64,000 nt of DNA from Lagopus muta (lineage: Eukaryota; Chordata; Aves; Galliformes; Phasianidae), in assembly GCF_023343835.1 (NCBI RefSeq), contig NC_064440.1:30077537-30141536 (forward strand). The letters are read 5' to 3'. Below, piece by piece: positions 1 to 11,915 of this stretch (position 1 is its first letter; each line of letters begins with the position of its first letter). The position numbers and the translations under genes are program-made. The notes under the pieces were generated by a model that saw nothing but the letters and a program-made list of their open reading frames with translations, was not told where the DNA came from and made no database searches.

Positions 1-640
1 TACTATCATCATTTTTCTCACTATTTTGAGGTTCCTTCCCCTGCATACATGTGAATAACCTCCAAAGATCAGAAGTTGTCCCTCACATAACAATCAACCA
101 AGCAGATTCAAAAGCAACACGGCAAACTTTTCTGCACATTTTCAAATCACCATAAAATAGAAGATCGATCTTCCAAAAAGACTTTTTTCCTTCTCAAAAG
201 AATTGCTTCACGTTTGTCAACTACCGTCATTTGCAGCAGAAACACAGAAGTTTGGCTTATCGGTTTCAACAACCAGAAGGAACCACCAACATGTTATTCA
301 GGCTAAGACACAGGGGAAGAAAACTACTGAAAAACTATTTCACAGCACATAGTTATTCTCATCAAATAAGTAAAAATGAGTGTTGTTTATATTTATGGTG
401 AGCACACTAGAAGTATTTTGTTAAAATATGTGGTGTTTGTACACATTTAGAGCAGCTTTGTAACTGCTTTCATACATGCCAGGCTTTCCAGTTTGTTCAG
501 CGTTTTGTTTTTAGCCACTTTTACGCGAAGATGACTTTTAAAAACTTGCAGCTGCAGGGCAACCGAAAGGGGGAGAAAAAAATTCAAGAAGGAAAGCCAG
601 CGTTTGGAAGGGGCAAACGCCTCTGGCAGGAAGAACGCAG
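1..640. other. A+C-rich unique sequence left of the CpG island
   Basis: No gene, RNA gene or recognisable repeat is seen here. The + strand is visibly rich in A and C, for example around 61-120. Transcription-associated bias would favour this if the stretch is intron of a minus-strand gene that starts in the CpG island and leaves the window on the left. That is inference; no exon is visible. Confidence 0.4.
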
Positions 641-1247
641 TTAACCTTTATGGGCCTCCGACCTCCTCAACGTCTTTCTTAAGCGGCGACGGAACAAAAG
701 AGCAGCACGGCCGAAGCTCCCGAGCCGCCTGCGCGGGGCTCTCGGAGCGCCACCCGCTCCGAGCCGCGCGGAGCGGCGCGCGGCACCTCGCACGGGGCGG
801 TGCGGCTGCGGAAGGGCACGGAGGCGGCGTCCGGCCCCTCGCGGCTCGCAAAGCGCTCGCTCGCGGCTCGCCGCGCGGTTCAGGTGCTTTGCGGACTCTC
901 CACCGCTTTGAAGTTAAAGGAGAAAGCCGCGCAGCCAGCGGCGCACCGCTGTAGTTGCAGAAGCCCATTGAGAGCGGGCAGGTCCGCGCGCCGAACCCAG
1001 CCGCTGCCACTCCTCCAGGTGAGCTCTCCCGCACCGCGTGCCCCTGGCCCCGCCGCCCCCTCACGCCACCCCGAGGCGCGGGACCCTCTAGGTCCCGCTC
1101 GCCGGCCAAGTTCGAAGCCACGGGCAGAGATCAACAGGCGCTCCCTCCCCTCTCCCCCCGCCCGGCCCACATGGGACGAGAGCCCCGGTACCCCCAGGGC
1201 GAGCAGAGCCGCCGCAGTTCCCGGAACCCCGCCGCGCTGCCCCGTAC

Positions 1248-1310
1248 CTGCAGAGGATGGAGGCGGCCCGCTGCCTCGGCGCCCGGCTCACGCCTCAGCC
1301 GCCCAGAAAG
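1248..1310 (-). other. Candidate noncoding first exon of a minus-strand gene
   Basis: Read on the minus strand, the sequence just inside the CRE runs to CTGCAG|GTACGG, a good splice donor with the last exon base at 1,248. No ATG lies in this stretch, so it would be 5' UTR. The upper limit is a guess, because the start site is not marked by a TATA box and is probably dispersed near the CRE at 1,316-1,323. The gene would run left out of the window, which agrees with the A+C-rich + strand at 1-640. The product is unknown. Confidence 0.4.
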
Positions 1311-1315
1311 TTTCC

Positions 1316-1323
1316 TGACGTCA
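1316..1323. promoter_or_regulatory. Full palindromic CRE (TGACGTCA)
   Basis: An exact TGACGTCA sits inside the CpG island, between GGGCGG-type boxes and the candidate minus-strand first exon. This is the consensus site for CREB/ATF bZIP dimers, which act close to start sites in CpG-island promoters. Its symmetry gives no direction, so it could serve either side. Confidence 0.75.
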
Positions 1324-1499
1324 GCGCGGGCGGGCGGGCGAGGGACCCCGCCTGCTGCCGGCTGGCCGCACGTCGGGACGCTGCTCCCGGGCTCCCCCTG
1401 CCTCCGGCCGGCCGCTGGGAGGGAGGAGAGAAGGAGAAAGGGGAGGAGAAGGGGGAGGCGGCGCCGAGGGGTGCGGCGCTCAGCTGCGGGCGCTGCTGG

Positions 1500-1797
1500 C
1501 GGTGCTGTGAGCGGAACGGGCGCGAGGCGGGGGCGCGAGGCGCGAGGAAGGGGCGCGAGGCGGGGGCGCGGGCGGGAAGAGGAGGCGCGGCGGAGAGCGT
1601 GAAGTGACGGAGCGGCCCGGTGACGCCGTCCCTGACTGTGAGCGTCACGGCCGGGACGACGAGGCAGCGGGCCAGCCGTGCCCCAGCCGGAGGGAAGCAG
1701 TAACCTCGGCTGGAGGGATGCTCGGAACTCAGCACCTCGTCCGGCCGCGTGGCTTGTTTCTGTTAAGCTCTGACCTCTTTCCCGAAAAAGCGATGAG
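1500..1797 (+). other. Candidate first exon of a plus-strand transcript
   Basis: The + strand sequence leaving the G-rich promoter block ends in GAG|GTGAGG, a good splice donor with the last exon base at 1,797. An ATG at 1,718-1,720 in a moderate context opens a frame of 26 full codons to the donor. Unspliced, the frame stops at 1,799-1,801, at the donor itself, so any protein would continue in a later exon. The encoded peptide (starting MLGTQHLV) matches nothing I recognise. The start at about 1,500 is a guess. Against a long plus-strand gene: from about 2.6 to 24 kb the + strand is A+C-rich, the opposite of what rightward germline transcription leaves. This may therefore be a short upstream noncoding transcript. 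Confidence 0.3.
1515..1580 (+). repeat. Imperfect GGGGCGCGAGGC repeats, G-run rich
   Basis: The unit GGCGCGAGGCGGGGGCGCG recurs imperfectly two to three times, with GGGG runs separated by a few bases. It supplies several Sp1/KLF-type boxes. It also has the spacing for G-quadruplex formation on the + strand, which is common just around CpG-island start sites. Confidence 0.6.
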
Positions 1798-2071
1798 GTG
1801 AGGAAACGGGAATGCGAGTTGGTAGCTCAGAGTTCCTCAAGGGAATAGTGCTCGAGAGGGGAAGTTAACGGAGGCACCTGTACGCATTTGGGGCTAATCT
1901 GCAGCAAGACTTTTGGTAGAGATTAATGAACTTCGAATCGTGCAGCCCGAGGCATGTAATCCCTGTCAAAACGTGTTTTAGAGTATTGCATCAATACGTT
2001 TTTGTAACAGCTGCAGGAAATACAAGTTAGGGCCCACGTATTTTCTGTAGAAAGCAAGGAATTCCTGTTGG

Positions 2072-2128
2072 CCCCGCACCTTTCGGTGCTGGGGTCCCCT
2101 GTCATGGCGTGAACCAGTGAGGGGACCC
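2072..2128. other. GC-rich double hairpin
   Basis: CCCC-GCACC at 2,072-2,080 pairs with GGTGC-T-GGGG at 2,085-2,094 around a TTTC loop. Overlapping this, GGGTCCCCT at 2,092-2,100 pairs perfectly with AGGGGACCC at 2,120-2,128 across 19 bases. The two folds compete for 2,092-2,094. It lies just beyond the CpG island in a patch more GC-rich than its surroundings. No known RNA family is recognised. Confidence 0.35.
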
Positions 2129-4833
2129 ACGCTGTGTGGGAAGGCGGGGATCCACCTGGCAGTGCCCCCTTCTTCCACAGCACCACTCTGGAAGTCCTTT
2201 CATCGTTCTTGACTCAACACGAAGCTCAAGAATGGCCACTTAACAGTCGTGGGAATCAAAGTAACGGTGCTTTGTTTGTAGCAGTTTTGTTTCCTTGTTT
2301 TTTTGTTGCTATAAATTTCTGTTGTTGGATCTGTTGTTTAGTTCTTTCACATAGAATACATTCGAGGGCGGCAATTTATGGTTAAGAGCAGAGTTATCGT
2401 GTAGGAATAAACATGAAGTATAGAAATCAACACCAGGTGGCTTTTTAGATCAGTAACTCCTAGGAAATCACCAGCATAGATGCAAATTACATAAGTTAAT
2501 TAGTCTGGCTGCCTTTTCCATTCACTCTTAATCTCAATAAAGAACCTGCAAAACGCATACAGGGAATTGAGACAAATTAGTAGTGCTTTAATCTGCTCTA
2601 GAGGTTATTATAAGGCTTCTGAAATTTTCCATCAGTTCAGTTCTCCCCTAGAAGGGAAACAAACTCTAACATGTTATATGCTGTCAGGTGCGCGTGCAAA
2701 CTGAAGGACTACAAAATAGTTGCAAAGGATCATTGCATACAAAGAGGCAACTGTGGTAGAGACGCATCTCATGCATTTCAAAAGATGAATAGACATATTA
2801 AGATCAGTGAAGGAAGGAAAATGAAGGAAAACAGAAAACCTTTGGAGGGAATTTATCTGTGAATTATGTTCTGGCTAACAAAATAGCCAGGAACTGTTTT
2901 CAGCATATGGAGAGGATAAACAATTTACTGAAATATATTACTAAGCCTGTCTCTACTGAAATACTAGAAGAGTAGAATGCATACTTAGCCAGTCTGAGAA
3001 TGATGCATTTACTTTGTTTACAACTGATCCCCCGGTGCTCATTACACAACATCTAAAATAGTTTTTGTTGCTCTTGACAGCTATGATCATGCACACCTCC
3101 TTGGCAACTTGCTGGAACTGACAACAGCATTGTGTGCATTTCTTCGTCCACTCATGGCAGTAGAGAACAGTGACAGGAAGGATAAGAGGAAAGATAATCT
3201 ATGAATTCCCTACAAAGATGGAAGAAAAAAAATTAAGGTACAGTTTACCCAGAATCATGTTTTTGAGAAATAAAAGAAGGCTGCTCTATTTCATTTGATT
3301 TGTTAGCTGTGTTAGATAGAGGAAATACAAAGAACCGTTCTATGTATAACTTCTGAGGAGCAAGGCAACTTGTTTGCTGATATTGTAGGCAAAACAACAG
3401 GTCATTTCAATGCTCATGAGCATCTCTTTATATTGAGCTTTTCAAAACATACACCCAAGCCTGGCTTTTTATATATGTACCAATAAGTAATCAAACATGT
3501 CCAGTACTAATTCTATTTTGATTAGATAAGCTCAGCTGCAGTCAGCTTATTTGATGAAATGTCAGAGTTTTGAGGTACCTATCAGAAATGTTTAAGTATT
3601 TGTGTAGTCATGGACTCCTTAACATATTCTATGTTTTCCAACATTAAGCTTCAGGAGACTTTCACTAGAACTTAAATTAACATCATTAGGTTATTCACAA
3701 CAGCAAAGCAGAACACAATAGGCAAACTGAATATGTTTTGGCTACAGGAATACATTATCTTAAGCACTCCGAAGGTCATTCAGAAAATAACTAACAAGTA
3801 TAGTTAAGGGGACGTTCTGAAGGGCAGGTTCTTCATCAGAGAAAATTAAAAGAAACACAGTTAGAAGTCAAGATTTTCTTAAGGCAACTGTGTTTAATTA
3901 AGTCAAGGTAGATTTTGTCCACAATTGATTTAAATAGTTCTGTAACATTCAAAACGATATGACTGTATACTTCAGAAAAAGACATTTCCAAACTCCTTCT
4001 GCATGCAAATTTGTTTCTTTAAAAATGAGATTTTATAAACAAGAAAAAAAATAGTGCATGGGAAGCTTCTTATTTCTCCTGCCTCTGCTGTTTTTGACAT
4101 TGCCTGCATTTGTTCAGATGAAAGAAACATAGAGCACATCTATTTTCGACTTAAATTTGGTGCATACTCCATCAGGGGCGTAAAATGTTGTTTCTTTTTT
4201 CTCCTGCCATTTTTTCCCATCAAAAATAGCAACCTATGTGAATGAATGCCAAAAATGAAAGGAGGAATAGAGAAAAATACATAGATACTGTAGAGAACAT
4301 AGGTCTTGGTCTTAATTTTTAAATAGCATGGTTAATTTAAGAAATTTCTGAGAAAAAAAAGAATGAAACACTAACAATTTCTGTGGCCTAGGTTCCCCAA
4401 AACCTGAAGCAGACAAAATCATATAATTACTGGAGCTGCCAATCTTGAGTATTGCAGAGAAATTGGGGAAGAATGAGGTATAGAAGACAAAAAAAAAAAA
4501 ATGCACCTGAGAGAGCAAAACCACATTCATAAAAACACACTTGCAGTCCAGTACCTTCTATGAATCTGTTTGTTTTGTTGTTCTCATAATATAGTAGATG
4601 TCAATCATGCAAACAGTCATGAATAGGTGCAGACAGTGAGTAAAAACAAAGGGATCCATACTCATTTAGATCTGTATCAAGATCAAGGAGTCAATATTAA
4701 TAGCTTGCATTGATTTACCAGAAAATAGTTACTGGAATAAACAAAGACTAAGGGATTGCACTAATTACACAACCTGAAAAGTTTCACCTCCCTGCTAAGC
4801 ATTGCCTTACCCTTCAAAAAGGCCAGAGCTAGA

Positions 4834-5426
4834 CTAAGCATTACTCTGCAGAAATACTGAATGAATAAGAAAGCAAACCAACCATGCCTTATTTTTGTTT
4901 TTCGTAGTAGAAGAAAAATTGCCGGAGAAAATTCTGCCCCAGGTCTCTTTATTTAAACTTGCAGGCCTTTGTCCTAGTGGTACAATAGGTAACTTCACTT
5001 TTATTTGTCCTCTCTTCACTAGAGAACTGACAATTTCTAAGTAATAACGGTAAGCCACATTCCCACACTGGTCTGGGTGATATCCATAGGAGATAAAAAG
5101 CTCTGTCAATAAAGCAATGGACGAGTGCAGTGGCAAGTGTGACTTTTGTGTATCGCATTAGAGACAGCAACCTTCAAGAGGGCTGCGTGACCAGGCAACA
5201 TTGAAGTTGCCTTGTCTTCTATCAACTTAATATTCTGGCTAACAAGATAATTACGCAGCTCATCAGAGCAGATGTTGATCTCTTGAAGGCAGTTCTGCAC
5301 GGAGGATGCTACCTGAATTTTACATTTGTTTGACAATTGACCAAAACCTCTGGAAAGAATATTTGAGAACTTATGACAGAGGCTCGTATACCTTGAAAGA
5401 TCTGATACAGAGCTGGGTGGGAGCAA
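4834..5426 (-). other. Unidentified coding-like segment, one frame break
   Basis: On the minus strand, an open frame runs leftward from 5,426 for 106 codons, with everyday codon choice in its second half (residues such as SSVQNCLQEINICSDELRNY). Near 5,136 it would have to change frame by one base to continue into a second open frame to 4,834 (residues such as YGYHPDQCGNVAYRYY). A pyrimidine-rich stretch ending in CAG just beyond 5,410 resembles a splice acceptor. This could be a decayed exon or retrocopy. I do not recognise the protein, no poly(A) tail is seen, and two open frames of about 100 codons are not rare in a 64-kb window, so chance remains likely. Confidence 0.2.
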
Positions 5427-8400
5427 GGGGAGAACACAAAGCAGGTATTTTATCTAATTAGATTAACTGGGAATCAAGTCATACTTCAAAGACACAAAGG
5501 ATTACTCAGTTAAAAATCCCAAGACTGCTTATTTTCCTCTTAGATTCCCCTCATGCTCTCATCTGTGAAACATTTTCTATTGTGTATACATACAATAGCG
5601 TTTTTCCTCGCTATGTTGTATATGTTTTTCCTTCATTATTGGAAAAAAAGTGCAGACAGACTATTGAGTTCTGTAGATATCATAGGCTACTCAAGTTTGT
5701 CCAGGTGTCTTCAACAGTTAAGTTGTTTAACTCCATTTAGAGTCTGAGAAAAATAAAACATGTGAAATCATAAAAATAGGGAGCTGATAATTCTAAAGTT
5801 TGTGTGATGATAGTGACTAATTTACTGTTGACCAGTGTAAAGCTGAGCATGAAATCACCATCTACTAGCAATATATCTAAAGAGGAAGGTCTCTTTAGCA
5901 ACCCCTCATAGAATTTCCACCCCAAGTGGATAAGTCTTTGCATATCTGAAGCTTTGTGGAAGGATTTTGTGTTTTTAAGGTCCTGTAGCCACTATTACAA
6001 AACACTTGCAAAACAAAGTTTTCTCATACACAGCTTCTCACAGACAATAGCTGATAATAGACCATGCAACTACAGAGGCAAGAGAGAAGTAAAGAAAACC
6101 AGTCAAGGCACTTTCTTTTTTCAGAACATTAGAACGAAGACACAATAGAGCATCTTCACTAAAACCGAAGGACTAATATGAAAAAAAAGTTAATTTGCAA
6201 AGAGCCAGAGTGCAAAAATACCTAGTTGTTTTCTTCTTGAGTTAATTGTCCTTTCAAGAGCAGCAGAAAACTATTAAGAAATTATTTGAAATGCTGAACG
6301 TAGAACAATAAGACCTAAAAACTGACTATGTAATTAGCTTCTTTAAGAGAATAAAAAAAAAGATTGCTGTAGCATCTATACTACCTATGGACATAAGTTT
6401 TCAAAACTGTCTAGTGTCTTAACAGATAAAAGAACATCACCTTGTAATTGAAATGAATTCTTGAGTCAGCATCTGCAAATAGAGACTTGGAAGAAACTTC
6501 TCCAGATATTTGAATTAACTTCCATGTTTTCCTATAAGCTTCTATGGCATTATGCTTGAATTGCAGGAGTTAGAACAGAATATAAAATTACATCTTGACA
6601 GTTGATATTTGTGATTTATGAATATAATCCTAAGTTTAAGAGCTTTCATTGGACAGAAGGTCACATATTTCTCTGGCTATCAGACCATGAGAGCTTTCAG
6701 TTATTCCCTGCCAAGTAGGTAAAACTTTCCAGACTTCTTGGTATGTATCTCACATAATTACCATTTTCTTCTTTTAACAGATAACAATCTGTTTCCCACT
6801 TTTGGATGAGAAACTGCTCATCTTATAAACAGCTTATAAATGTACTTTGACACTGCAGGTGAAAGTCATCTCATCTGTTATGCAGTTCTGCACTACAGAA
6901 AATAAAGGATTAGGCACAAGGAACATAAACAGTCTGTACAACATTAAAACACTCCTAAAAATCCACTCGTGACAGAAACCATATTGAACCTTCTTAACCA
7001 CACGCATTGTCTGTCTTGTACTTAACAGTCTTAAAAACTAAACCTTGGTCTTTTACAGTCGTGCCTTCAGCAGTCCTATACATTTGATTACTGTTACTTT
7101 TTTATAGTCACTTGGTCAGAGCTATCTACTTGCTTCAGATGGTGAGGTAAAAACTGGCTTCACCTGACAGAATGGCAGTTACAGTTCTGCGCATAATGAT
7201 GTTCTATATTGTATTGCTTTACAGAAGCACAGTAAGTTAAAGGAATAAACATTTCATCTAATTTTGACCACGTTTGTAACTAAAAACAACTGTTCCTTTA
7301 AGCTAACATGAAATCAGAAGAGAAAAAGGCCTAAGTGAGTTTTCACAAGATGCCATTTGACATTTACATAGAATTACAAGGAATGCAATGCTTTTCTTGA
7401 AACTTTAAGAGTTTTTAAGAGTTGCTATTGACAAGGCAGCATTATAATACTTAAATAAAAGTTTGTTTGAGATGAACTCTGACTTCATTCTCTACTCCTA
7501 CATTCCCCTGGTGACTATTTAACATTAAGCACATTTCAAATGGAGCCTAAGCATCCCTTCGAAAGTAATAACCATTCCTATTCCATGCTGGTTGATAATC
7601 TAACTATATTACTCAAAAAAGTCACAAGTGCTTATAGTTTGAGTAAGGAGCACAGTTCATTGAACTATGGTAATGCAGCATTTTGTGGAAGAAAGCATAA
7701 TATAGTGTAGCTGTACCAAAACCTCAGGTAGCTGTAGCCAAACAGAAGGATAACCTGTTCTGAACATTTTGTAGCCTCACTTTTGCAAGGAGAGGGAAAA
7801 AATTTCCTTTTGATTAACTTGGATTTTTGACAATGATATTAGAAATACTTCAGTCATTGATTTTCTATGTCAGGATATTTCTCCAACTACCTTTTTCTTA
7901 CTAGCTATTACCTAGCCAGTGTATTTCCTTTTTGCATCCCAACACCTTCTGGTATCAGTTACCAAATTGATCCTTACATGTGAGAAACAAACAGTTCAGA
8001 TTTCTACATGAGTGGAGTGAATTTCTAAACGTCTAGGTAACTGATTCATTCCATCTTTGTCAGTAAACAAGAAATAGCATGTTAAATTTGTCCAAGAAAC
8101 AGTACATGGAATTTGTTCAAGCTAAATATCTCAGTCAACTGAACTATCTGATCCAAAACTGGGAAGAAGGTCACCTACAAACAGTATTTACTTTGCTACC
8201 AATCTAATTTCCTAGCTGTCACTTAAATTTTTTAAGGTGTGCTTCAGCTGTGGAAACAAAGTAAGCAATTGAGCATTGTTTCCTTTTCTTTATTCCTCAC
8301 CTAATAATCAGGATCACCTCCAAAATCATAAAAGGGAATAACTTTAATTAACTCAGAGTTAGAATGACGACAATGCTTCTTACGTGTATTTTAGCAAAAT

Positions 8401-10459
8401 ACATTGAGATTCATGAGAAATAAGAACAAAATCAGTGTGAAGTCTTAATAGAAACCATGCATGAAATACATACACAGATGTCTGAAATTCATCATTCAGT
8501 TTTTTTTTCTGAATTGCTTCCTTCTTGTTTTAGCATCATCTTCCCATCTTCCAAAATAAATACTGAATAGTTTACATTATCTTACATATGTCTTTTTGTT
8601 GGCTATATTTTCTTTTATTCTCTTTCTGAAACAGAGATAACCCACTCTCAAATTTGCAGGCCTTTGTGTGTTTTCTCCTCTACATTTTGGATATTACAGC
8701 AATTGAGTAGACTCAGACGCGTCCCCTCTTACCAGCTGCAATGGCTCAGACTTCACTTTCAGGAATTCTACCAATTGAATTAGAAGCAGCATGAGTTCAA
8801 AGTCCATCTGTTGCCAAGTCTTTCATAGTTTCAATCTTTCTACTAAAAGTTGTGAACTGATATGTTTTATTTCCAGCCTACAAATAAACTTACAAGTTGC
8901 TTTTACTGCATCTTGCAAGAACCAGAAACTTACGTTGTCATAATCCAGCTATGATTATTGTTGGTTTTTATTTTTTTTTTAAAGTATCTCCTTGAACCCC
9001 AACATAAAGCTACATGAGATTTTTTTCCAACTGCCTATTTCTTACATACTCCCAGTAGGTGAAGAACTGTTATCTTTTCTTCCTGTCTTGTTACTCCCTT
9101 CTCTAAATCATCTAGATCTTCCTATTAAGTTTCCCATCGTGTCTCTGGACCCTGTAAAACTTTCCACTTGAAATTAAATGGCAAGATAACTCCTCTGCTG
9201 CTAAAAAAAAATATTTTGGAAGTCATTTTTCTTTTAATGCCTAAGCAAAAGCCATTAAAAAAAAATAGTTAATACAATTTCTTAACGAAGTATTTTTCAG
9301 TTCCTTAGCTCACCCTGAAGGAAGACATCCTTTCAGAGGCTTTCAACTTTTGATACTTAGAACATGAAAGACTTCCATATTCAGGAAGTAGCATTCCAGT
9401 GTGGCACATCAATTAACTTTAGTATGTAACCAGTATTAGCAACACAAGGCTAATAATGCCCCCAGAAAACCTCCAACCAGCCCACTGCAATCTCTCTTTT
9501 AGAACTCAAGGAAGATAAAGCATGCTTTCTAGAGTAATACACTCATGTATCAATGTCACCAGATATAAATTAGCTTTCCTACAAGTTCACTTTCTCAATA
9601 TTTTCCTGGATTATTTTTCCTAATAATTTCCCTGTTTCTGACTTAAACTATTTCCAAAATCATTCTTTGCCATTAACTTCTCAATAGTTTATTTCATTTT
9701 ATCTAAAAATTTTATCACTCATATCTAAAACCAGTTAAGTATCTTTTCCCATTTTTATTTTCCACTTTTTTAATTATCACAGATAGCTTTGTTTTTGTTT
9801 GTTTGTTTTTTATTGTATTCCCTAACAGATAACATAAATACTAAACCTCTTCTCCTCTTTTTTTAGCCTCCTACCATTATTTGGGTTTGTCCCCCTGTCC
9901 TGTTCCCTCTCCCCCCCTTCAGCCCAACCATCTTGTCCTGGGACAGCACAAAAAGGAACCTCTCTAAGCACAAATGGCCTTCAACTAAATATTCCTTGGA
10001 GTATGAAACCATCTCCTACTCAGGAAGCACAGGAAAATGAGCACTGAAAGCACAGAACTGTCGTGTGCATGATAAGATAAAGAAAACTGTTACCCAGTAC
10101 CCAGTAACTATTTCAAGTAGAGATTCATACACTTCTACATTTACTAGGGGAAAAAAAAAAAAGCACAACACCAAAAAGCACCTTAAAACATGCTTAAGGT
10201 TATGCCTGAGATGAAATAATAGGCAGGATCTTCATTCCACAACCATGCAGTTAAAGAACTTCAGTGGTTCCCAAGACTTAACTTGTCAGCCCACTACCTC
10301 CATTTTGTAAGTATCATGGTTTTGTCTAAAATCAAGTTCTTGTTGGTTTAACTCTCAAGTATCCTCTGGATAATCAGACCTCCTTTTGTTCTCTGCTTAT
10401 GCAGGAGCATTAACAACTCCTACTTTGTACATGCCTGAGTGCACAAGATGGAGTCTCTT

Positions 10460-10477
10460 AAAAAAAAAAAAAAAAAA
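10460..10477 (+). repeat. Poly(A) run, 18 bases
   Basis: Uninterrupted A18 in non-coding DNA. No recognisable retrocopy precedes it, so it is called a simple mononucleotide repeat rather than a retroposon tail. Confidence 0.8.
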
Positions 10478-10738
10478 GGCCTCCAACACAGAAATACTAC
10501 AGCTTGAAAACCAGTGTGCCAAGAAGTAAACATACAACACAGACTGAATGTGTTAATAGCCAAATGCCAGCTTAATGGTTACATAAAGCACCAGCCTTGA
10601 ATCAGTACTGCTCTTCAGATAGAAGTATTGCACACTTGAGATTAGATACAGTAAATAGTGCTAAAATATGTACCACATGGATACATTTTTAATATATGAA
10701 TGTTAGTAAAGCTCCCTCAGCAGACACTCCTTAGCTGC

Positions 10739-10768
10739 AAAAAAAAAAAAAAACAAAAAAAAAAAAAA
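10739..10768 (+). repeat. Poly(A) tract, 30 bases with one C
   Basis: A15-C-A14 in non-coding DNA. No element body is recognised upstream. Confidence 0.8.
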
Positions 10769-11790
10769 CAACCAATAGTGAAAAACACGAAGGAATCACA
10801 CCATTTTCTTTTGATAATTTGATTGCAAAAAGCTTTTCGAGGATAACTTTCCTCACTCACACTTAGCCACTTGATTCCTCACTTTTATTTATACTAGCCG
10901 AGTTGTTTGTAAGGCCTCTTGATAATTTGTTAATAAACTTAAGTATATATATATATTTTTAAGAGAAACCTGGAAATACGGGGTTCTTTTTTAATTTCTC
11001 AGCTAGCTATTTGAGGGTACAATTTAAGAATAATCAGTTAGAACAAGTAAGTGGAGCAAACTGCAAGTCAGAGAGAAACTGAATAAGAGGCACAGAAGAT
11101 GAAGATCACAGGAGCTCTTAAAACAACTGGGGGTTGAAATATTTAAACAGTAGAATCATGTTTTACTATGGAATATCTATTTCCTTCACAAAGAAAACTA
11201 CTGTTTTTGGCAATATCCTTGAACTTACATCGTCCTTTGTGACACAGCCCAAGGAATGCTGGCTTACCTTCTCTGACCAACACACAACTGAACTGTTTCT
11301 TGCTGTAAGTTCCAACTAGAAAGACATGGAGGCATTTCTGCTCTCATGTTTGGAACTTAAAACCTTAGACGTGTGGAGCTTTTGAATCATAAAGTGGGTA
11401 GTTCTTGCATTCTAACTTCTCCCTCTGTTGACACCTTAAAAGATTTTTTTTACCTATAGCCCCCTTAGAATTGCTGTGTCTCAGTGTTCACTTGGAACAA
11501 GTTAGGGTTATAGTGGAGGATTAATGCCATGATTGCATTCAATAAATTTTTACTACTGGAAAACATTAAAACATTCTTTAGAAACTTAAAAATTAATAAA
11601 TAAAACCCAGTAAGTGCACACCGTTACTTCAGAAGAAAAGTTTATAAAGGAAAGTGTAAGACTGGGGACTAAATCCTGTATTCCTTTCTGAAAACAAACT
11701 CACATCAGTTAAATTTCAGTGCAAAGAATTTCAAGTCTACCAGCAAACTGAAATATTTCATAAAGAAAGAACTGTATGAATTTCAGGTAC

Positions 11791-11825
11791 ATCATCTTCT
11801 AGTTCTAAAGAACTAGAAGTATGAT
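11791..11825. repeat. Near-perfect 35-bp inverted repeat
   Basis: TTCTAGTTCT at 11,797-11,806 is followed after AA by its exact reverse complement at 11,809-11,818. Outside these arms, ATCAT and ATGAT also pair across a short mismatch. The long stem with almost no loop would favour a cruciform or a tight RNA hairpin. It lies about 90 bases left of a truncated mariner copy but is not part of that element as I know it. Confidence 0.6.
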
Positions 11826-11915
11826 TTAATTCACAAATTTAACTCAACAAAATTAACTCATGAAGGTACTTAATTACTTTGAGTTTAGAAAATAAACAAA
11901 ACTTCTTAAAATAAG

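Larger units (their letters stand above)
690..1760. promoter_or_regulatory. CpG island, candidate bidirectional promoter
   Basis: This is the only long GC-rich, CpG-dense block in a window that is otherwise about 60% AT. It contains a full CRE (1,316-1,323), many GGGCGG/GGGGCG Sp1-type boxes at 1,325-1,340 and 1,515-1,580, and candidate splice donors in both directions: minus strand CTGCAG|GTACGG at 1,248/1,247, plus strand GAG|GTGAGG at 1,797/1,798, and a second plus-strand CAG|GTGAGC at 1,018/1,019. Long open frames across the island are what GC-rich, stop-poor DNA gives by chance, and none resembles a known protein. Such islands usually mark promoters of broadly expressed vertebrate genes, and divergent pairs are common. 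Which gene or genes start here cannot be told from the window. Confidence 0.85.
1804..11915. other. Gene-poor unique DNA, A+C-leaning
   Basis: No confident gene or interspersed repeat is recognised in this 10-kb stretch. It holds a GC-rich hairpin at 2,072-2,128, an uncertain coding-like segment on the minus strand at 4,834-5,426, two long poly(A) runs near 10.46 and 10.75 kb, and an inverted repeat at 11,791-11,825. After a short G+T-rich patch at about 2,270-2,350, the + strand is mostly richer in A+C than G+T. It is probably intron or intergenic DNA. Weak, very old repeats could be missed by eye. Confidence 0.5.

Noticed and set aside
604..1735. Several overlapping open frames of 65-215 codons on both strands in the CpG island
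   Set aside because: Stop codons are rare in very GC-rich DNA. The frames overlap on both strands, are rich in Arg, Ala, Pro and Gly, and match no known protein.
10460..10768. Poly(A) runs as tails of processed pseudogenes
   Set aside because: No retrocopy body or target duplication is recognised upstream; plain mononucleotide expansion is simpler.
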